Positions 1-7,797 of a DNA stretch of 41,685 nt are shown in pieces (positions within the stretch are counted from its first letter, which is position 1; each line of letters starts with the position of its first letter). Source of the DNA: Flavobacteriales bacterium. GTDB taxonomy: Bacteria > Bacteroidota > Bacteroidia > Flavobacteriales_F > PHOS-HE28. The translations under genes were made by a program, and so were the position numbers. Where the stretch lies: the NCBI GenBank assembly GCA_013360395.1, contig JABWBQ010000048.1:1-41685 (forward strand), written 5' to 3'. A model generated the notes under the pieces. The model did not search any database. It saw only the letters and a list, made by a program, of their open reading frames with translations, and was not told where the DNA came from.

Positions 1-519
1 CCCGAGGTCGGCCGCGGCCTCCGGGGGCAGCACCACCTCGCCCACCTGCGACACCCAGGCCTGCACCCGCATCCCCGCCGTGGCGATCAGCTGGCGGGCG
101 ATGGCGCCGCCCACCACCCGGCACGCGGTCTCGCGCGCACTGCTCCGCCCACCGCCCCGATGGTCGCGGACCCCGTACTTCCGTTCCCACGCCAGATCGG
201 CGTGGCCGGGCCGGAAGCTGTCCTTCAGGTGGTCGTAGTCGCCGGGGCGGGCGTCGGCATTGCGCAGCAGGAAGCCGATGGGCGTGCCCAGGGTCACACC
301 GTCCATCACACCGCTGAGGACCTCGACGCGGTCGGGCTCACGCCGCGCGGTGCCCAGGGGCGTGCTGCCGGGCCGCCGGCGGTCCAGTTCGTGCTGCACG
401 GCGGCCAGGTCGATGCGCAGGCCGGCGGGGCAGCCTTCGAGCACACCGCCGATGGCCGCGTCGTGGCTGCCCCCGAAGGTGGTGAGGCGGAAAAGCAGGC
501 CGGTGCTGTCGCCGGGCAT
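1..519 (-). CDS. aroC: Chorismate synthase, 5' part (runs off left edge)
   Basis: Chorismate synthase converts 5-enolpyruvylshikimate-3-phosphate to chorismate, the last step of the shikimate pathway, using reduced FMN in the cytosol. The first 173 codons are present and the gene continues beyond base 1. The N-terminal fold is plain: an LFRLTTF start, the GGVLEGCPAGL stretch, a DRRRPG motif, GTPIGFLLRN, an FRPGHAD block and the RGGGRSSARETA motif that contacts FMN and substrate. The start at 519 follows a TACCTTCG promoter element by a few bases and matches the usual length of the family N-terminus. Oddity: the first family signature, normally GESHG, reads GGSHD here (residues 16-20). The conserved His is kept, but the Glu and the final Gly are replaced. 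It is divergent with the glycosyltransferase gene at 632. Confidence 0.93.
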   Translation of the reverse strand, partial: MPGDSTGLLFRLTTFGGSHDAAIGGVLEGCPAGLRIDLAAVQHELDRRRPGSTPLGTARREPDRVEVLSGVMDGVTLGTPIGFLLRNADARPGDYDHLKDSFRPGHADLAWERKYGVRDHRGGGRSSARETACRVVGGAIARQLIATAGMRVQAWVSQVGEVVLPPEAAADLG

Positions 520-523
520 GGCG

Positions 524-531
524 CGAAGGTA
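524..531 (-). promoter_or_regulatory. -7 promoter element for aroC
   Basis: On the minus strand this reads TACCTTCG, one base from the Bacteroidota TAnnTTTG consensus, ending 4 bases before the aroC start codon. Transcription would begin at or inside the start region, so the leader would be very short or absent. Confidence 0.5.
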
Positions 532-621
532 GCCGCGGGGTCCGGCAGGAGGCATCGAACCCCGGGGCGCCCTCTCCCGTACACGCCGGGTCCCCACCCT
601 CGCCCGCGCCGATCGGCGTGC

Positions 622-629
622 CATCTTTG
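622..629 (+). promoter_or_regulatory. -7 promoter element for the GT4 gene
   Basis: CATCTTTG, matching TAnnTTTG except for the first base, ends 2 bases before the ATG at 632. It is the mirror partner of the aroC promoter in this divergent gap. Confidence 0.45.
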
Positions 630-631
630 CC

Positions 632-1852
632 ATGCCCGTCCGCACCTCCACCCATCGCGTGCCCCTCGAACGCCCCACGACCCGGAGCAGCACGCCGCTG
701 CGGCTGATGTACGCCACCAGCATGGACCCGCACGATGTGCGGGCGTGGAGCGGCACGGTGCGCTTCATCGCCCGCAGCCTGGAGGACCAGCGTGTGGAGG
801 TGCGCTACCTGGGTGAGCTGCAGCGCACGCGCGTGCTGATGCGCAAGGCCGTGAACCGGATCCAGCACCTGCTCTCGCCCGACAGCATCTACCCGGTGGA
901 ACGCACCACGACCATGGCCCGGCGCTTCGCCGCCGAGATCGCCCGGGCGATGGACCGCCACGACAGCGAAGTGGTGCTCTCCCCCAGCAGCATCCCGGTG
1001 GCCCTGCTCAACGGCGACCGCCCCAAGGCCTTCTACACCGACGCCACCTTCGCCGGCATCCTGGAGCTCTACCCCGAATACCGCAACTACCCGCGCAAGT
1101 ACCTGCAACAGGGGCACGACCTGGAGCGGGAGGCGCTGCTGAGCTGCGACCTGGCCATCTACTCCAGCGAGTGGGCCGCCCGCAGCGCCGTGGAGCATTA
1201 CGGCGCCGACCCGGCACGGATCCGCGTGGTGCCCTTCGGCTGCAACCTGGACCGCACCCCGCCGCGGGCCCGCATCGCCCAGGTGATCGACAACCGGCCC
1301 ATGGAACGCTGCGAACTGCTCTTCCTGGCGGTGAGCTGGCAGCGCAAAGGGGGCGACATCGCCCTGCGCACCGCCGAGCTGCTGCATGCCCGGGGCCTGC
1401 CCGTACGCCTCAGCATCGTGGGCTGCGCGCCGCCCGTGGCCGTGCCCCCGCCGTTCGTGGAGGTGGTGCCCTTCATCGCCAAGGACACCCCCACCGGCCA
1501 GCGCCGCATCGCCAACCTCATCCAGCGGTCGCACTTCCTGCTGCTGCCCACGCGCGCCGACTGCTCGCCCATCGTCTTCAGCGAATGCAACGCTTTCGGC
1601 GTGCCCTGCATCACCACCGCCGTGGGCGGTACCCCCAGCTCGGTGCGCAACGGGGTCAACGGCCTCGCCCTGCCCCTGGAGGCCGGCGCCGAAGCCTACG
1701 CCGACGCCATCGCCGACCTGATGCACGACCACGCCCGCTACCGGGCCCTGGCCCACGGCGCGCTGAACGAGCACCACGAGCGCCTCAACTGGCACAGCAC
1801 GGGCCTCACCCTCCGCCACCACCTGGAGGAACTGGCACGCCCCTCGGCCTGA
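632..1852 (+). CDS. Glycosyltransferase family 4 protein
   Basis: A 406-residue retaining GT-B glycosyltransferase, probably transferring a sugar from a nucleotide sugar to a glycan or lipid acceptor; the substrate cannot be read from the sequence. The C-terminal Rossmann half is recognisable. ELLFLAVSWQRKGGD (about residues 228-242) is the usual start of the donor-binding domain, and RADCSPIVFSECNAFGVPCI followed by GGTPSSV near residues 310-340 is the EX7E-type donor loop. No signal peptide or membrane segment is evident, so it is likely cytosolic. It stands alone between aroC (divergent) and the DinB gene (same strand, 22-base gap). The start is the first ATG after the CATCTTTG element. 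Confidence 0.85.
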   Translation: MPVRTSTHRVPLERPTTRSSTPLRLMYATSMDPHDVRAWSGTVRFIARSLEDQRVEVRYLGELQRTRVLMRKAVNRIQHLLSPDSIYPVERTTTMARRFAAEIARAMDRHDSEVVLSPSSIPVALLNGDRPKAFYTDATFAGILELYPEYRNYPRKYLQQGHDLEREALLSCDLAIYSSEWAARSAVEHYGADPARIRVVPFGCNLDRTPPRARIAQVIDNRPMERCELLFLAVSWQRKGGDIALRTAELLHARGLPVRLSIVGCAPPVAVPPPFVEVVPFIAKDTPTGQRRIANLIQRSHFLLLPTRADCSPIVFSECNAFGVPCITTAVGGTPSSVRNGVNGLALPLEAGAEAYADAIADLMHDHARYRALAHGALNEHHERLNWHSTGLTLRHHLEELARPSA

Positions 1853-1862
1853 GCCGCCGCCC

Positions 1863-1870
1863 TACCTTGC
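1863..1870 (+). promoter_or_regulatory. -7-like element for the DinB-fold gene
   Basis: TACCTTGC lies in the 22-base gap before the ATG at 1875, giving the DinB-fold gene its own short-leader promoter despite the close upstream gene. Confidence 0.4.
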
Positions 1871-1874
1871 GGCC

Positions 1875-2384
1875 ATGGACCAAGAAGCGCGCTTCCTGGC
1901 GGCCATGATGGACCGCACCCGCGAATACACCATGTTCTACCTCGGTCGCCTGCTGAAGGCCGACCCCGACGGCACCAACGGCACCCTGCACAAACGGTTC
2001 ACCTGCGAAGGCACCACGCTCAACTCCGCCTTCTGGACCGTGGCCCACCTGGCCACCACCGAGAACGGGCTGCTGCTGCGCAGCACCGGCGGACCGGTGA
2101 TCAAGTTCAGCTGGGCCAAGCACTACACCCTGGGCGCCCACGGATCGCCCGAGGAGGAGCGGCCCCACGTGGAGGAGGTGCTGCACATGTTCCACGAGGT
2201 GCACCGCCAGGCCATCGCCCACGTGGCCACCCTGGGGCAGGAGGCGCTGAACAAGCCCAACCCCACCGGCCTGCCCTTCGGCGACCAGGTGCGCGACGTC
2301 ATCACCCACGCCATCCGGCACGAGGGCAGCCACATCGGCCACCTCGGCTGGCTCTGCAAGCTGCACGGCATCCCCACGGTGTGA
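1875..2384 (+). CDS. DinB-like four-helix metal-binding protein
   Basis: A 169-residue protein with features of the DinB/YfiT superfamily: an AHL motif near residues 57-59 and a C-terminal HAIRHEGSHIGHLGWL block. This supplies the histidines that bind a divalent metal (typically Ni or Zn) in a four-helix bundle. Some family members are thiol-dependent S-transferases acting with bacillithiol or mycothiol; most have no known reaction, and none can be assigned here. There is no signal peptide. It converges with the nhaD gene; the 101-base gap between the stops has only weak GC-rich dyads and no convincing terminator. Confidence 0.75.
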   Translation: MDQEARFLAAMMDRTREYTMFYLGRLLKADPDGTNGTLHKRFTCEGTTLNSAFWTVAHLATTENGLLLRSTGGPVIKFSWAKHYTLGAHGSPEEERPHVEEVLHMFHEVHRQAIAHVATLGQEALNKPNPTGLPFGDQVRDVITHAIRHEGSHIGHLGWLCKLHGIPTV

Positions 2385-2485
2385 GCCGGCGGGCACCGGC
2401 CTCGAACACCCTCATCGCCGGGATCGTGGTGCGGCCCCGGGGTGTGGGCTCCGGCTGGCGCCGGTCGAGGCCCCGTGCGGCGCCG

Positions 2486-3796
2486 TCAGTGCCACAGCAG
2501 CCAGAAGGCCGCGATGCCGCCGAAATACCCCAGCGCCGCAGGCACCGTCATCCGCCGCAGGTACCAGCCGAAGTCGATGCCCAGGATCCCCATCACCGCC
2601 ACCCCGGCCGCGCTGCCGATGATGAGCATGCTGCCCCCCGTGCCCGCGCAATAGGCCAGCAGCTCCCAGAAGGGATGGTCCGTGGGGAACTGCGCCAGCG
2701 GGTACATGCCCATGGCGGCGGCCACCAGCGGCACGTTGTCCACCACCGCGCTCAGCACCCCGATCACGGTGTTGATGGCGAAGATGTCGCCCAGCGAGCG
2801 GTCCAGCAGGTGCGCCACGTCCGTGAGGTGGCCCGCCACCTGCAGCCCGGCCACCGCCACCAGGATGCCCAGGAAGAACAGAATGCTGCTGTGGTCGATG
2901 CGCTTCAGGATGGAGGAGACCGTCATGTGCTGGCGCTCGGACCATTGCGGATGCCGCAGGTGGATGAACTCGGTGAACACCCACAACACGCCCAGGCCGA
3001 GCATCAGGCCCATGAAGGGCGGCAGGTGCGTCACCGCCTTGAACAGGGGCACCCCCAGCAGCGTGGCCATGCCCAGGAAGAACACCAGGTACTTCTCGCG
3101 CGCACCGAGCCGCGACGGCGAACCGGCGGCGTCCTGCGCCGGCACCTCCACCAGGTGCAGCCGCCCTTTGGCCCGGGCGGACAGGTACAGCAGCGGCAGC
3201 ACCAGGCACACCACGCTGGGCACGAAGAGCCTCAGGATGATGTTGGCCGTGGTGACCTGCCCCCCGATCCACAGCATGATGGTGGTGACGTCGCCGATCG
3301 GGCTCCAGGCACCGCCCGCGTTCGCCGCGATGATCACCAGGCCCGCGAAGGTCCACACGTCCTCCTTGTCGCGGATGAACTTGCGCAGCAGCGCCGCCAT
3401 CACGATCGCCGTGGTCATGTTGTCCAGCGCCGCGCTCAGGAAGAAGGTGATCGCACCGATCACCCACAGCAGCGCCCGCTTGTTCGTGCTGCGGATGCGG
3501 TCGGTGATCACCCGGAAGCCCTCGTGCGCATCCATCAGCTCCACCACCGCCATGGCGCCCAGCAGGAAGAAGAGGATGCTCGCGATCTGGCTCAGGTGCT
3601 CGTAGAGCTGATGCAGCAGGTGCTCGTGCCCGCCCTCCGCCGGTGGGAAGAGCTCGTCGTGCCCCAGCATGATCACCGTCCAGATCAACATGCCCGTGAG
3701 GACCGCGCTCGCCGCCTTGTTGATCTTCAACGGGTGCTCCAGGGCGATGCACGCGTAACCGACCAGGAAGATGAGCGCGATCAACAGGTAGGACAT
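2486..3796 (-). CDS. nhaD: NhaD-type Na+/H+ antiporter
   Basis: A 436-residue polytopic inner-membrane protein of the ion transporter superfamily (NhaD/ArsB-like). It should exchange cytoplasmic Na+ (or Li+) for protons. About a dozen hydrophobic segments are visible. The conserved ALDNMTTAIVMAALL and NAGGAWSPIGDVTTIMLW blocks in the first half and the SAVVDNVPLVAAAMGMYP and GTGGSMLIIGSAAGVAVMG blocks in the second half are the paired re-entrant motifs of the family. I chose the start at 3796 (MSYLLIALIFLV), because a longer frame to 3892 would add a polar leader and pass through the likely promoter (TAACCTTG, 3814-3821). It is divergent with the restriction-modification island. Confidence 0.88.
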   Translation of the reverse strand: MSYLLIALIFLVGYACIALEHPLKINKAASAVLTGMLIWTVIMLGHDELFPPAEGGHEHLLHQLYEHLSQIASILFFLLGAMAVVELMDAHEGFRVITDRIRSTNKRALLWVIGAITFFLSAALDNMTTAIVMAALLRKFIRDKEDVWTFAGLVIIAANAGGAWSPIGDVTTIMLWIGGQVTTANIILRLFVPSVVCLVLPLLYLSARAKGRLHLVEVPAQDAAGSPSRLGAREKYLVFFLGMATLLGVPLFKAVTHLPPFMGLMLGLGVLWVFTEFIHLRHPQWSERQHMTVSSILKRIDHSSILFFLGILVAVAGLQVAGHLTDVAHLLDRSLGDIFAINTVIGVLSAVVDNVPLVAAAMGMYPLAQFPTDHPFWELLAYCAGTGGSMLIIGSAAGVAVMGILGIDFGWYLRRMTVPAALGYFGGIAAFWLLWH

Positions 3797-3813
3797 GGGG
3801 CTCGGCGGGGCAG

Positions 3814-3821
3814 CAAGGTTA
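3814..3821 (-). promoter_or_regulatory. -7 promoter-like element for nhaD
   Basis: The minus strand reads TAACCTTG, 17 bases before the chosen nhaD start at 3796. It supports 3796 rather than the upstream start at 3892. Confidence 0.4.
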
Positions 3822-3925
3822 GGGCAATTCCCCTTGCACGCCCACACAAGCCCGGCCACCGCGGCCATGCCGAAGCCCGGGAGAGGGCGCACTAAGAAAG
3901 ATCCATGCCGAGACGGGGACTGAGG

Positions 3926-3999
3926 TTGCAGGACTGTCCTATGTCCTATGCTTGAACCGCCGGTTCTGCATTCGCATAGGGCATAAGACAGACCTGCAA
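3926..3999. repeat. Imperfect 26-base inverted repeat with inner hairpin
   Basis: The left arm 3926-3951 and right arm 3974-3999 are inverted copies matching at 23 of 26 positions. They are separated by 22 bases that hold a second small hairpin (GAACC 3954-3958 with GGTTC 3962-3966). The left arm also carries a short direct duplication (TCCTATG twice, with one overlapping base). It sits in the divergent gap between nhaD and hsdM, so it cannot be a terminator for either gene. Candidates are an operator, a cruciform or structured leader, or a remnant of a small mobile element at the island's left edge. Confidence 0.7.
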
Positions 4000-4083
4000 A
4001 GGGCGGGATTGCGGGTGGGACTTACGCACCGCTCCTCCCCCGCTCCCTGTTCCTTTCCATCTTTATCCCGTTGATCCCCTCCC

Positions 4084-6498
4084 ATGGCCCTCAAGAAATC
4101 CGACCTCTACGCCTCCCTCTGGAAAAGCTGCGACGAGCTGCGCGGCGGCATGGACGCCAGCCAGTACAAGGACTACGTGCTCACCATCCTCTTCGTGAAG
4201 TATGTGAGCGACAAGTACGCCGGGCGCACCGATAGCGTCGTCACCGTGCCCAAGGGCGGCGGCTTCGCCGACATGGTGGCCGCCAAGAACAGCAAGGACA
4301 TCGGCGACCGCATCAACAAGATCATCGCCCGGCTGGCCGAGGAGAACGAGCTGAAGGGCGTGATCGACCTCACCGACTTCAACGACGAGGAGAAGCTCGG
4401 CAAGGGCAAGGACATGGTGGACCGCCTCACCAAGCTCATCGGCATCTTCGAGGACCCCGGCCTCAACTTCAGCCGCAACCGCAGCGACGACGACGACATC
4501 CTGGGCGATGCCTACGAGTACCTCATGCGGCACTTCGCCACCGAGAGCGGCAAGAGCAAGGGGCAGTTCTACACCCCCGCCGAGGTGAGCCGCGTGCTCG
4601 CCGCCGTGATCGGTGTGGACCAGGCTACGGCCCGGAGCCAATCCGTGTACGACCCCACCTGCGGCTCCGGCTCGCTGCTGCTGAAGGTGGTGGACGCCGC
4701 CCCCGTGGGCCTCACCATCTACGGGCAGGAGAACGACAACGCCACCAAGGCCCTCGCCGTGATGAACATGTGGCTGCACGGCAACCCCACGGCAGAGATC
4801 TGGAAGGGCAACACCCTGAGCGAACCCCACTTCCTGGACAGCGGGCGCCTGAAACAGTTCGACTATGTGGTGGCCAACCCGCCCTTCAGCCAGAAGAACT
4901 GGAAGACCGGCTTCGACCCCGCCAACGACCCCTACGAACGCTTCAAGGGCTACGGCCTGCCGCCCGACAAGAACGGCGACTACGCCTTCCTGCTCCACAT
5001 CCTGAAGAGCCTGAAGAGCACCGGTACCGCCGCGGTGATCCTGCCGCACGGGGTGCTCTTCCGCGGCAATGCCGAGGCCGCCATCCGCAAGAACCTGGTG
5101 GAGCGTAAGGTGATCAAGGGCATCATCGGCCTGCCCGCCAACCTTTTCTACGGCACCGGCATCCCCGCCTGCATCATCGTGCTGGACAAGGCCGGGGCCG
5201 AGAAGCGCAGCGGCATCTTCATCATCGACGCCAGCAAGGGCTACATCAAGGACGGCAACAAGAACCGGCTGCGCGAGCAGGACATCCACCGCATCACCGA
5301 CGTGTTCCGCACGCAGGCCGAGGTGCCGCGCTTCAGCCGCCTGGTGGCTTGGGACGAGATCCAGCGCAACGAGTACAACCTGAACATCCCCCGCTACATC
5401 GACAGCACCGAGCCGGAGGACATCCAGGACCTGAGCGCCCACCTGCAGGGCGGCATCCCCGACCGCGACCTGGATGCGCTGGCGCCCTACTGGACCGTGT
5501 ACCCCGGCCTGCGCAAGGACCTCTTCGCTCCCAACGCCCGCAAAGGCTACAGCGACCTGAAGGTGCCCACCGCCGAGGTGCGGGCGCGCATATTCGGCCA
5601 CCCGGAGTTCACCGCCTACGCCGCCGAACTGGAGGCCGTGTTCATCCAATGGCGCACCGCGAACGTGCCCACCCTGCGCGGGGTGGATGGCAAGACCAAG
5701 CCGCGCCCCTTCATTGCCGCGCTGGGCGAGGGCCTGCTGAAGGCCTACATGGGCAAGGCGCTGGTGGACCCCTACACCATGTACCAGCACCTGATGGACT
5801 ACTGGAACAGCACCCTGAAGGACGATGTGTACATGCTGGTGGAGGAGGGCTGGCGGGCGGTGCCCGAACCGGTGAAGGACAAGAAGACCGGCAAGGTGAA
5901 GGCCGGGGAGTTCACCTGCGACCTGCTGCCCCAGCGGTTGGTGATCGCCCGCACCTTCGCCAAGGAGCAGGCCAAGGTGGAGGAACTGCAACGCGCCCAC
6001 GAGACCCTGGCGCAGCAACTGGAGGAGCTTATCGAGGAGCACAGCGGCGAGGAAGGCGCATTGGCCGAGTGCCTGAACGAGAAGGGCAAGGTGACCAAGG
6101 CCGGGGTGGCGGCGCGCTTTGCGGAGATAGCCAAGGACCCGGATTATGCCGAGGAGGTGAAGGTGCTGAAGGAAGTGGACCGGCTGATGGAGGCCGAGGC
6201 TAAGGCCAAGAAGGCGCACAAGGTGGCCTTTGAAGCCTTGGACACCGCCGCGTGGAACCACTACAAGCAGCTCACCGAGGCCGAGGTGAAGGAGCTGGTG
6301 GTGAACGACAAGTGGTTGGCCGACCTGCATGCCGCCGTGCTGGGCGAGCAGGAACGCATCAGCCAGCGTCTGGCTGCCCGCGTGGTGGAATTGGCCGAAC
6401 GCTACGGCCGCACCCTGCCCGCCCTGGACCGCGAGGTGGAGGCCCTGACCGCCAAGGTGGAACAGCACCTGAAACACATGGAGCTGGCATGGCAATGA
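4084..6498 (+). CDS. hsdM: Type I restriction-modification system, methyltransferase subunit
   Basis: An 804-residue HsdM, the N6-adenine methyltransferase subunit that pairs with HsdS to modify host DNA using S-adenosylmethionine. The N-terminal helical domain (about residues 1-150) precedes the catalytic core. The AdoMet motif DPTCGSG is at 190-196, and the catalytic NPPF is at 265-268. The last ~270 residues are an extended helical, Lys/Glu-rich, coiled-coil-like tail absent from ~500-residue HsdMs but seen in longer type I M subunits. The start at 4084 gives the normal N-terminus. Its stop overlaps the start of hsdS, so the two are translationally coupled, as expected for subunits of one complex. 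Confidence 0.95.
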   Translation: MALKKSDLYASLWKSCDELRGGMDASQYKDYVLTILFVKYVSDKYAGRTDSVVTVPKGGGFADMVAAKNSKDIGDRINKIIARLAEENELKGVIDLTDFNDEEKLGKGKDMVDRLTKLIGIFEDPGLNFSRNRSDDDDILGDAYEYLMRHFATESGKSKGQFYTPAEVSRVLAAVIGVDQATARSQSVYDPTCGSGSLLLKVVDAAPVGLTIYGQENDNATKALAVMNMWLHGNPTAEIWKGNTLSEPHFLDSGRLKQFDYVVANPPFSQKNWKTGFDPANDPYERFKGYGLPPDKNGDYAFLLHILKSLKSTGTAAVILPHGVLFRGNAEAAIRKNLVERKVIKGIIGLPANLFYGTGIPACIIVLDKAGAEKRSGIFIIDASKGYIKDGNKNRLREQDIHRITDVFRTQAEVPRFSRLVAWDEIQRNEYNLNIPRYIDSTEPEDIQDLSAHLQGGIPDRDLDALAPYWTVYPGLRKDLFAPNARKGYSDLKVPTAEVRARIFGHPEFTAYAAELEAVFIQWRTANVPTLRGVDGKTKPRPFIAALGEGLLKAYMGKALVDPYTMYQHLMDYWNSTLKDDVYMLVEEGWRAVPEPVKDKKTGKVKAGEFTCDLLPQRLVIARTFAKEQAKVEELQRAHETLAQQLEELIEEHSGEEGALAECLNEKGKVTKAGVAARFAEIAKDPDYAEEVKVLKEVDRLMEAEAKAKKAHKVAFEALDTAAWNHYKQLTEAEVKELVVNDKWLADLHAAVLGEQERISQRLAARVVELAERYGRTLPALDREVEALTAKVEQHLKHMELAWQ

Positions 6499-7769
6499 GC
6501 AGCCCCAGCGTTACTGCCGAAATGCGCCAGTCCGAGGTAGGAATGGTGCCGAGCGATTGGCAAGTTGTGCCATTGGGAAGCATCATGGATTTCAGGAACG
6601 GCGTGAATGCCGACAAGGCTGCATACGGGTCCGGAGTAGCGTTCATTAACGTACTTGAGGTGATCACCAAGCCTCACCTGCACCTCGCAGATATTCCGGG
6701 CCGGGTCGCGTTATCGAAGGCCACTATTGATTCCTACGCCGTGCGGCGGGGTGATGTGCTGTTCAACCGCACTTCAGAGACGCTGGAAGAAGTGGGATTG
6801 GCTTCAGTCTTCCTCGATGATTCCCAAGTGGTATTTGGAGGGTTCGTCATCAGGGGGCGTCCATCAGCTAACGTGCTTGACCCGACGTACTGCGGATACG
6901 GGTTGCGTCATCCGGCGGTACGGTCACAGTTGATCGCAAGAGGTCAAGGAGCGATCAGGGCGAATATTGGTCAAGCCGATATGCGGCAAGTCTTCGTTCC
7001 CCTACCACCCATCGAAGAACAACGCGCCATCGCCACGGCGCTCTCGGATGTGGATGGTTTGCTGGCGGGGCTGGATGCGCTGATCGCCAAGAAGAAGGCC
7101 CTGAAGCAGGGCGCCATGCAGCAGCTGCTCACCGGCAAGCAACGGCTGCCGGGGTTCAAGGGGGAGTGGGTGGTGAGGAGGCTGGGAGAGCTTGGATCCG
7201 TCTATGGTGGCCTAACCGGTAAGTCCAAGGCGGACTTCGGGACAGGCAACGCACGCTACATACCCTTCATGAACATCATGCAAGGGCCTATCATCGACAC
7301 AGGGTTCTTGGAGCAGGTCCGCGTGGGCGCGCATGAGTCACAGAACCGAGCGATGAAGGGAGACCTCTTCTTCAATGGCTCGTCCGAGACACCTGAAGAG
7401 GTCGGTATGTGCTCCGTGTTGAGGGAGGACATCCCCAACCTCTACTTGAACAGCTTCTCGTTCGCCTTCCGTCTGCAGAAGGACCTGAAGACCGACCCCA
7501 TGTTCCTGAGCTACTGGTTCCGGAGCCCTGCCGGAAGGCAGGTTATCTACTCGTCTGCGCAGGGTGCCACACGCTACAACTTGGCCAAGAGCAACTTTCT
7601 GCGGCTGGAGGTTCCGTGTCCATCACCGGAAGAGCAAACCGCCATCGCCGAGGTGCTGAGCGACATGGATGCGGAGCTGGGCGCGCTGGAGGCGCGTCGT
7701 GCGAAGACGGCGCTGCTGAAGCAGGGCATGATGCAGGAATTACTGACGGGAAGGACGAGGTTGGTGTGA
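6489..7769 (+). CDS. hsdS: Type I restriction-modification system, specificity subunit
   Basis: A 426-residue HsdS, the DNA-recognition subunit shared by the methyltransferase and restriction complexes. It shows the normal two-fold layout. Target-recognition domain 1 (about 15-168) is followed by a central conserved helix region (about 170-222, LSDVDGLLAGLDALIAKKK then LTGKQRLPGF). Recognition domain 2 (about 224-376) is followed by a terminal helix region (about 378-426, LSDMDAELGALEARR then LTGRTRLV). ATG codons at 6489 and 6495 both overlap the hsdM stop; 6489 is used here. The two recognition domains share a GD-hydrophobic-FN-x-SET-x-EEVG motif. They are visibly richer in A/T than the helical parts, which fits domain swapping by recombination. 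Confidence 0.94.
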   Translation: MAMSSPSVTAEMRQSEVGMVPSDWQVVPLGSIMDFRNGVNADKAAYGSGVAFINVLEVITKPHLHLADIPGRVALSKATIDSYAVRRGDVLFNRTSETLEEVGLASVFLDDSQVVFGGFVIRGRPSANVLDPTYCGYGLRHPAVRSQLIARGQGAIRANIGQADMRQVFVPLPPIEEQRAIATALSDVDGLLAGLDALIAKKKALKQGAMQQLLTGKQRLPGFKGEWVVRRLGELGSVYGGLTGKSKADFGTGNARYIPFMNIMQGPIIDTGFLEQVRVGAHESQNRAMKGDLFFNGSSETPEEVGMCSVLREDIPNLYLNSFSFAFRLQKDLKTDPMFLSYWFRSPAGRQVIYSSAQGATRYNLAKSNFLRLEVPCPSPEEQTAIAEVLSDMDAELGALEARRAKTALLKQGMMQELLTGRTRLV

Positions 7770-7797
7770 GGGATCTTGCTCATCTTCGACATCCGCC

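Noticed and set aside
3797-3892. N-terminal extension of NhaD to 3892
   Set aside because: The extra 32 residues are not hydrophobic in the family pattern, and the likely promoter TAACCTTG (3814-3821) lies within them.
3926-3999. Intrinsic terminator
   Set aside because: The flanking genes diverge from this gap, so no transcript of a neighbour ends here, and there is no T-run.
6252-6488. N-terminal extension of HsdS inside hsdM
   Set aside because: The extension is the out-of-frame reading of the hsdM 3' end; HsdS homology begins after the ATG at 6489.
4063-6495. An 810-codon minus-strand open frame
   Set aside because: It is the reverse of hsdM, with the same low-complexity character and no domain.
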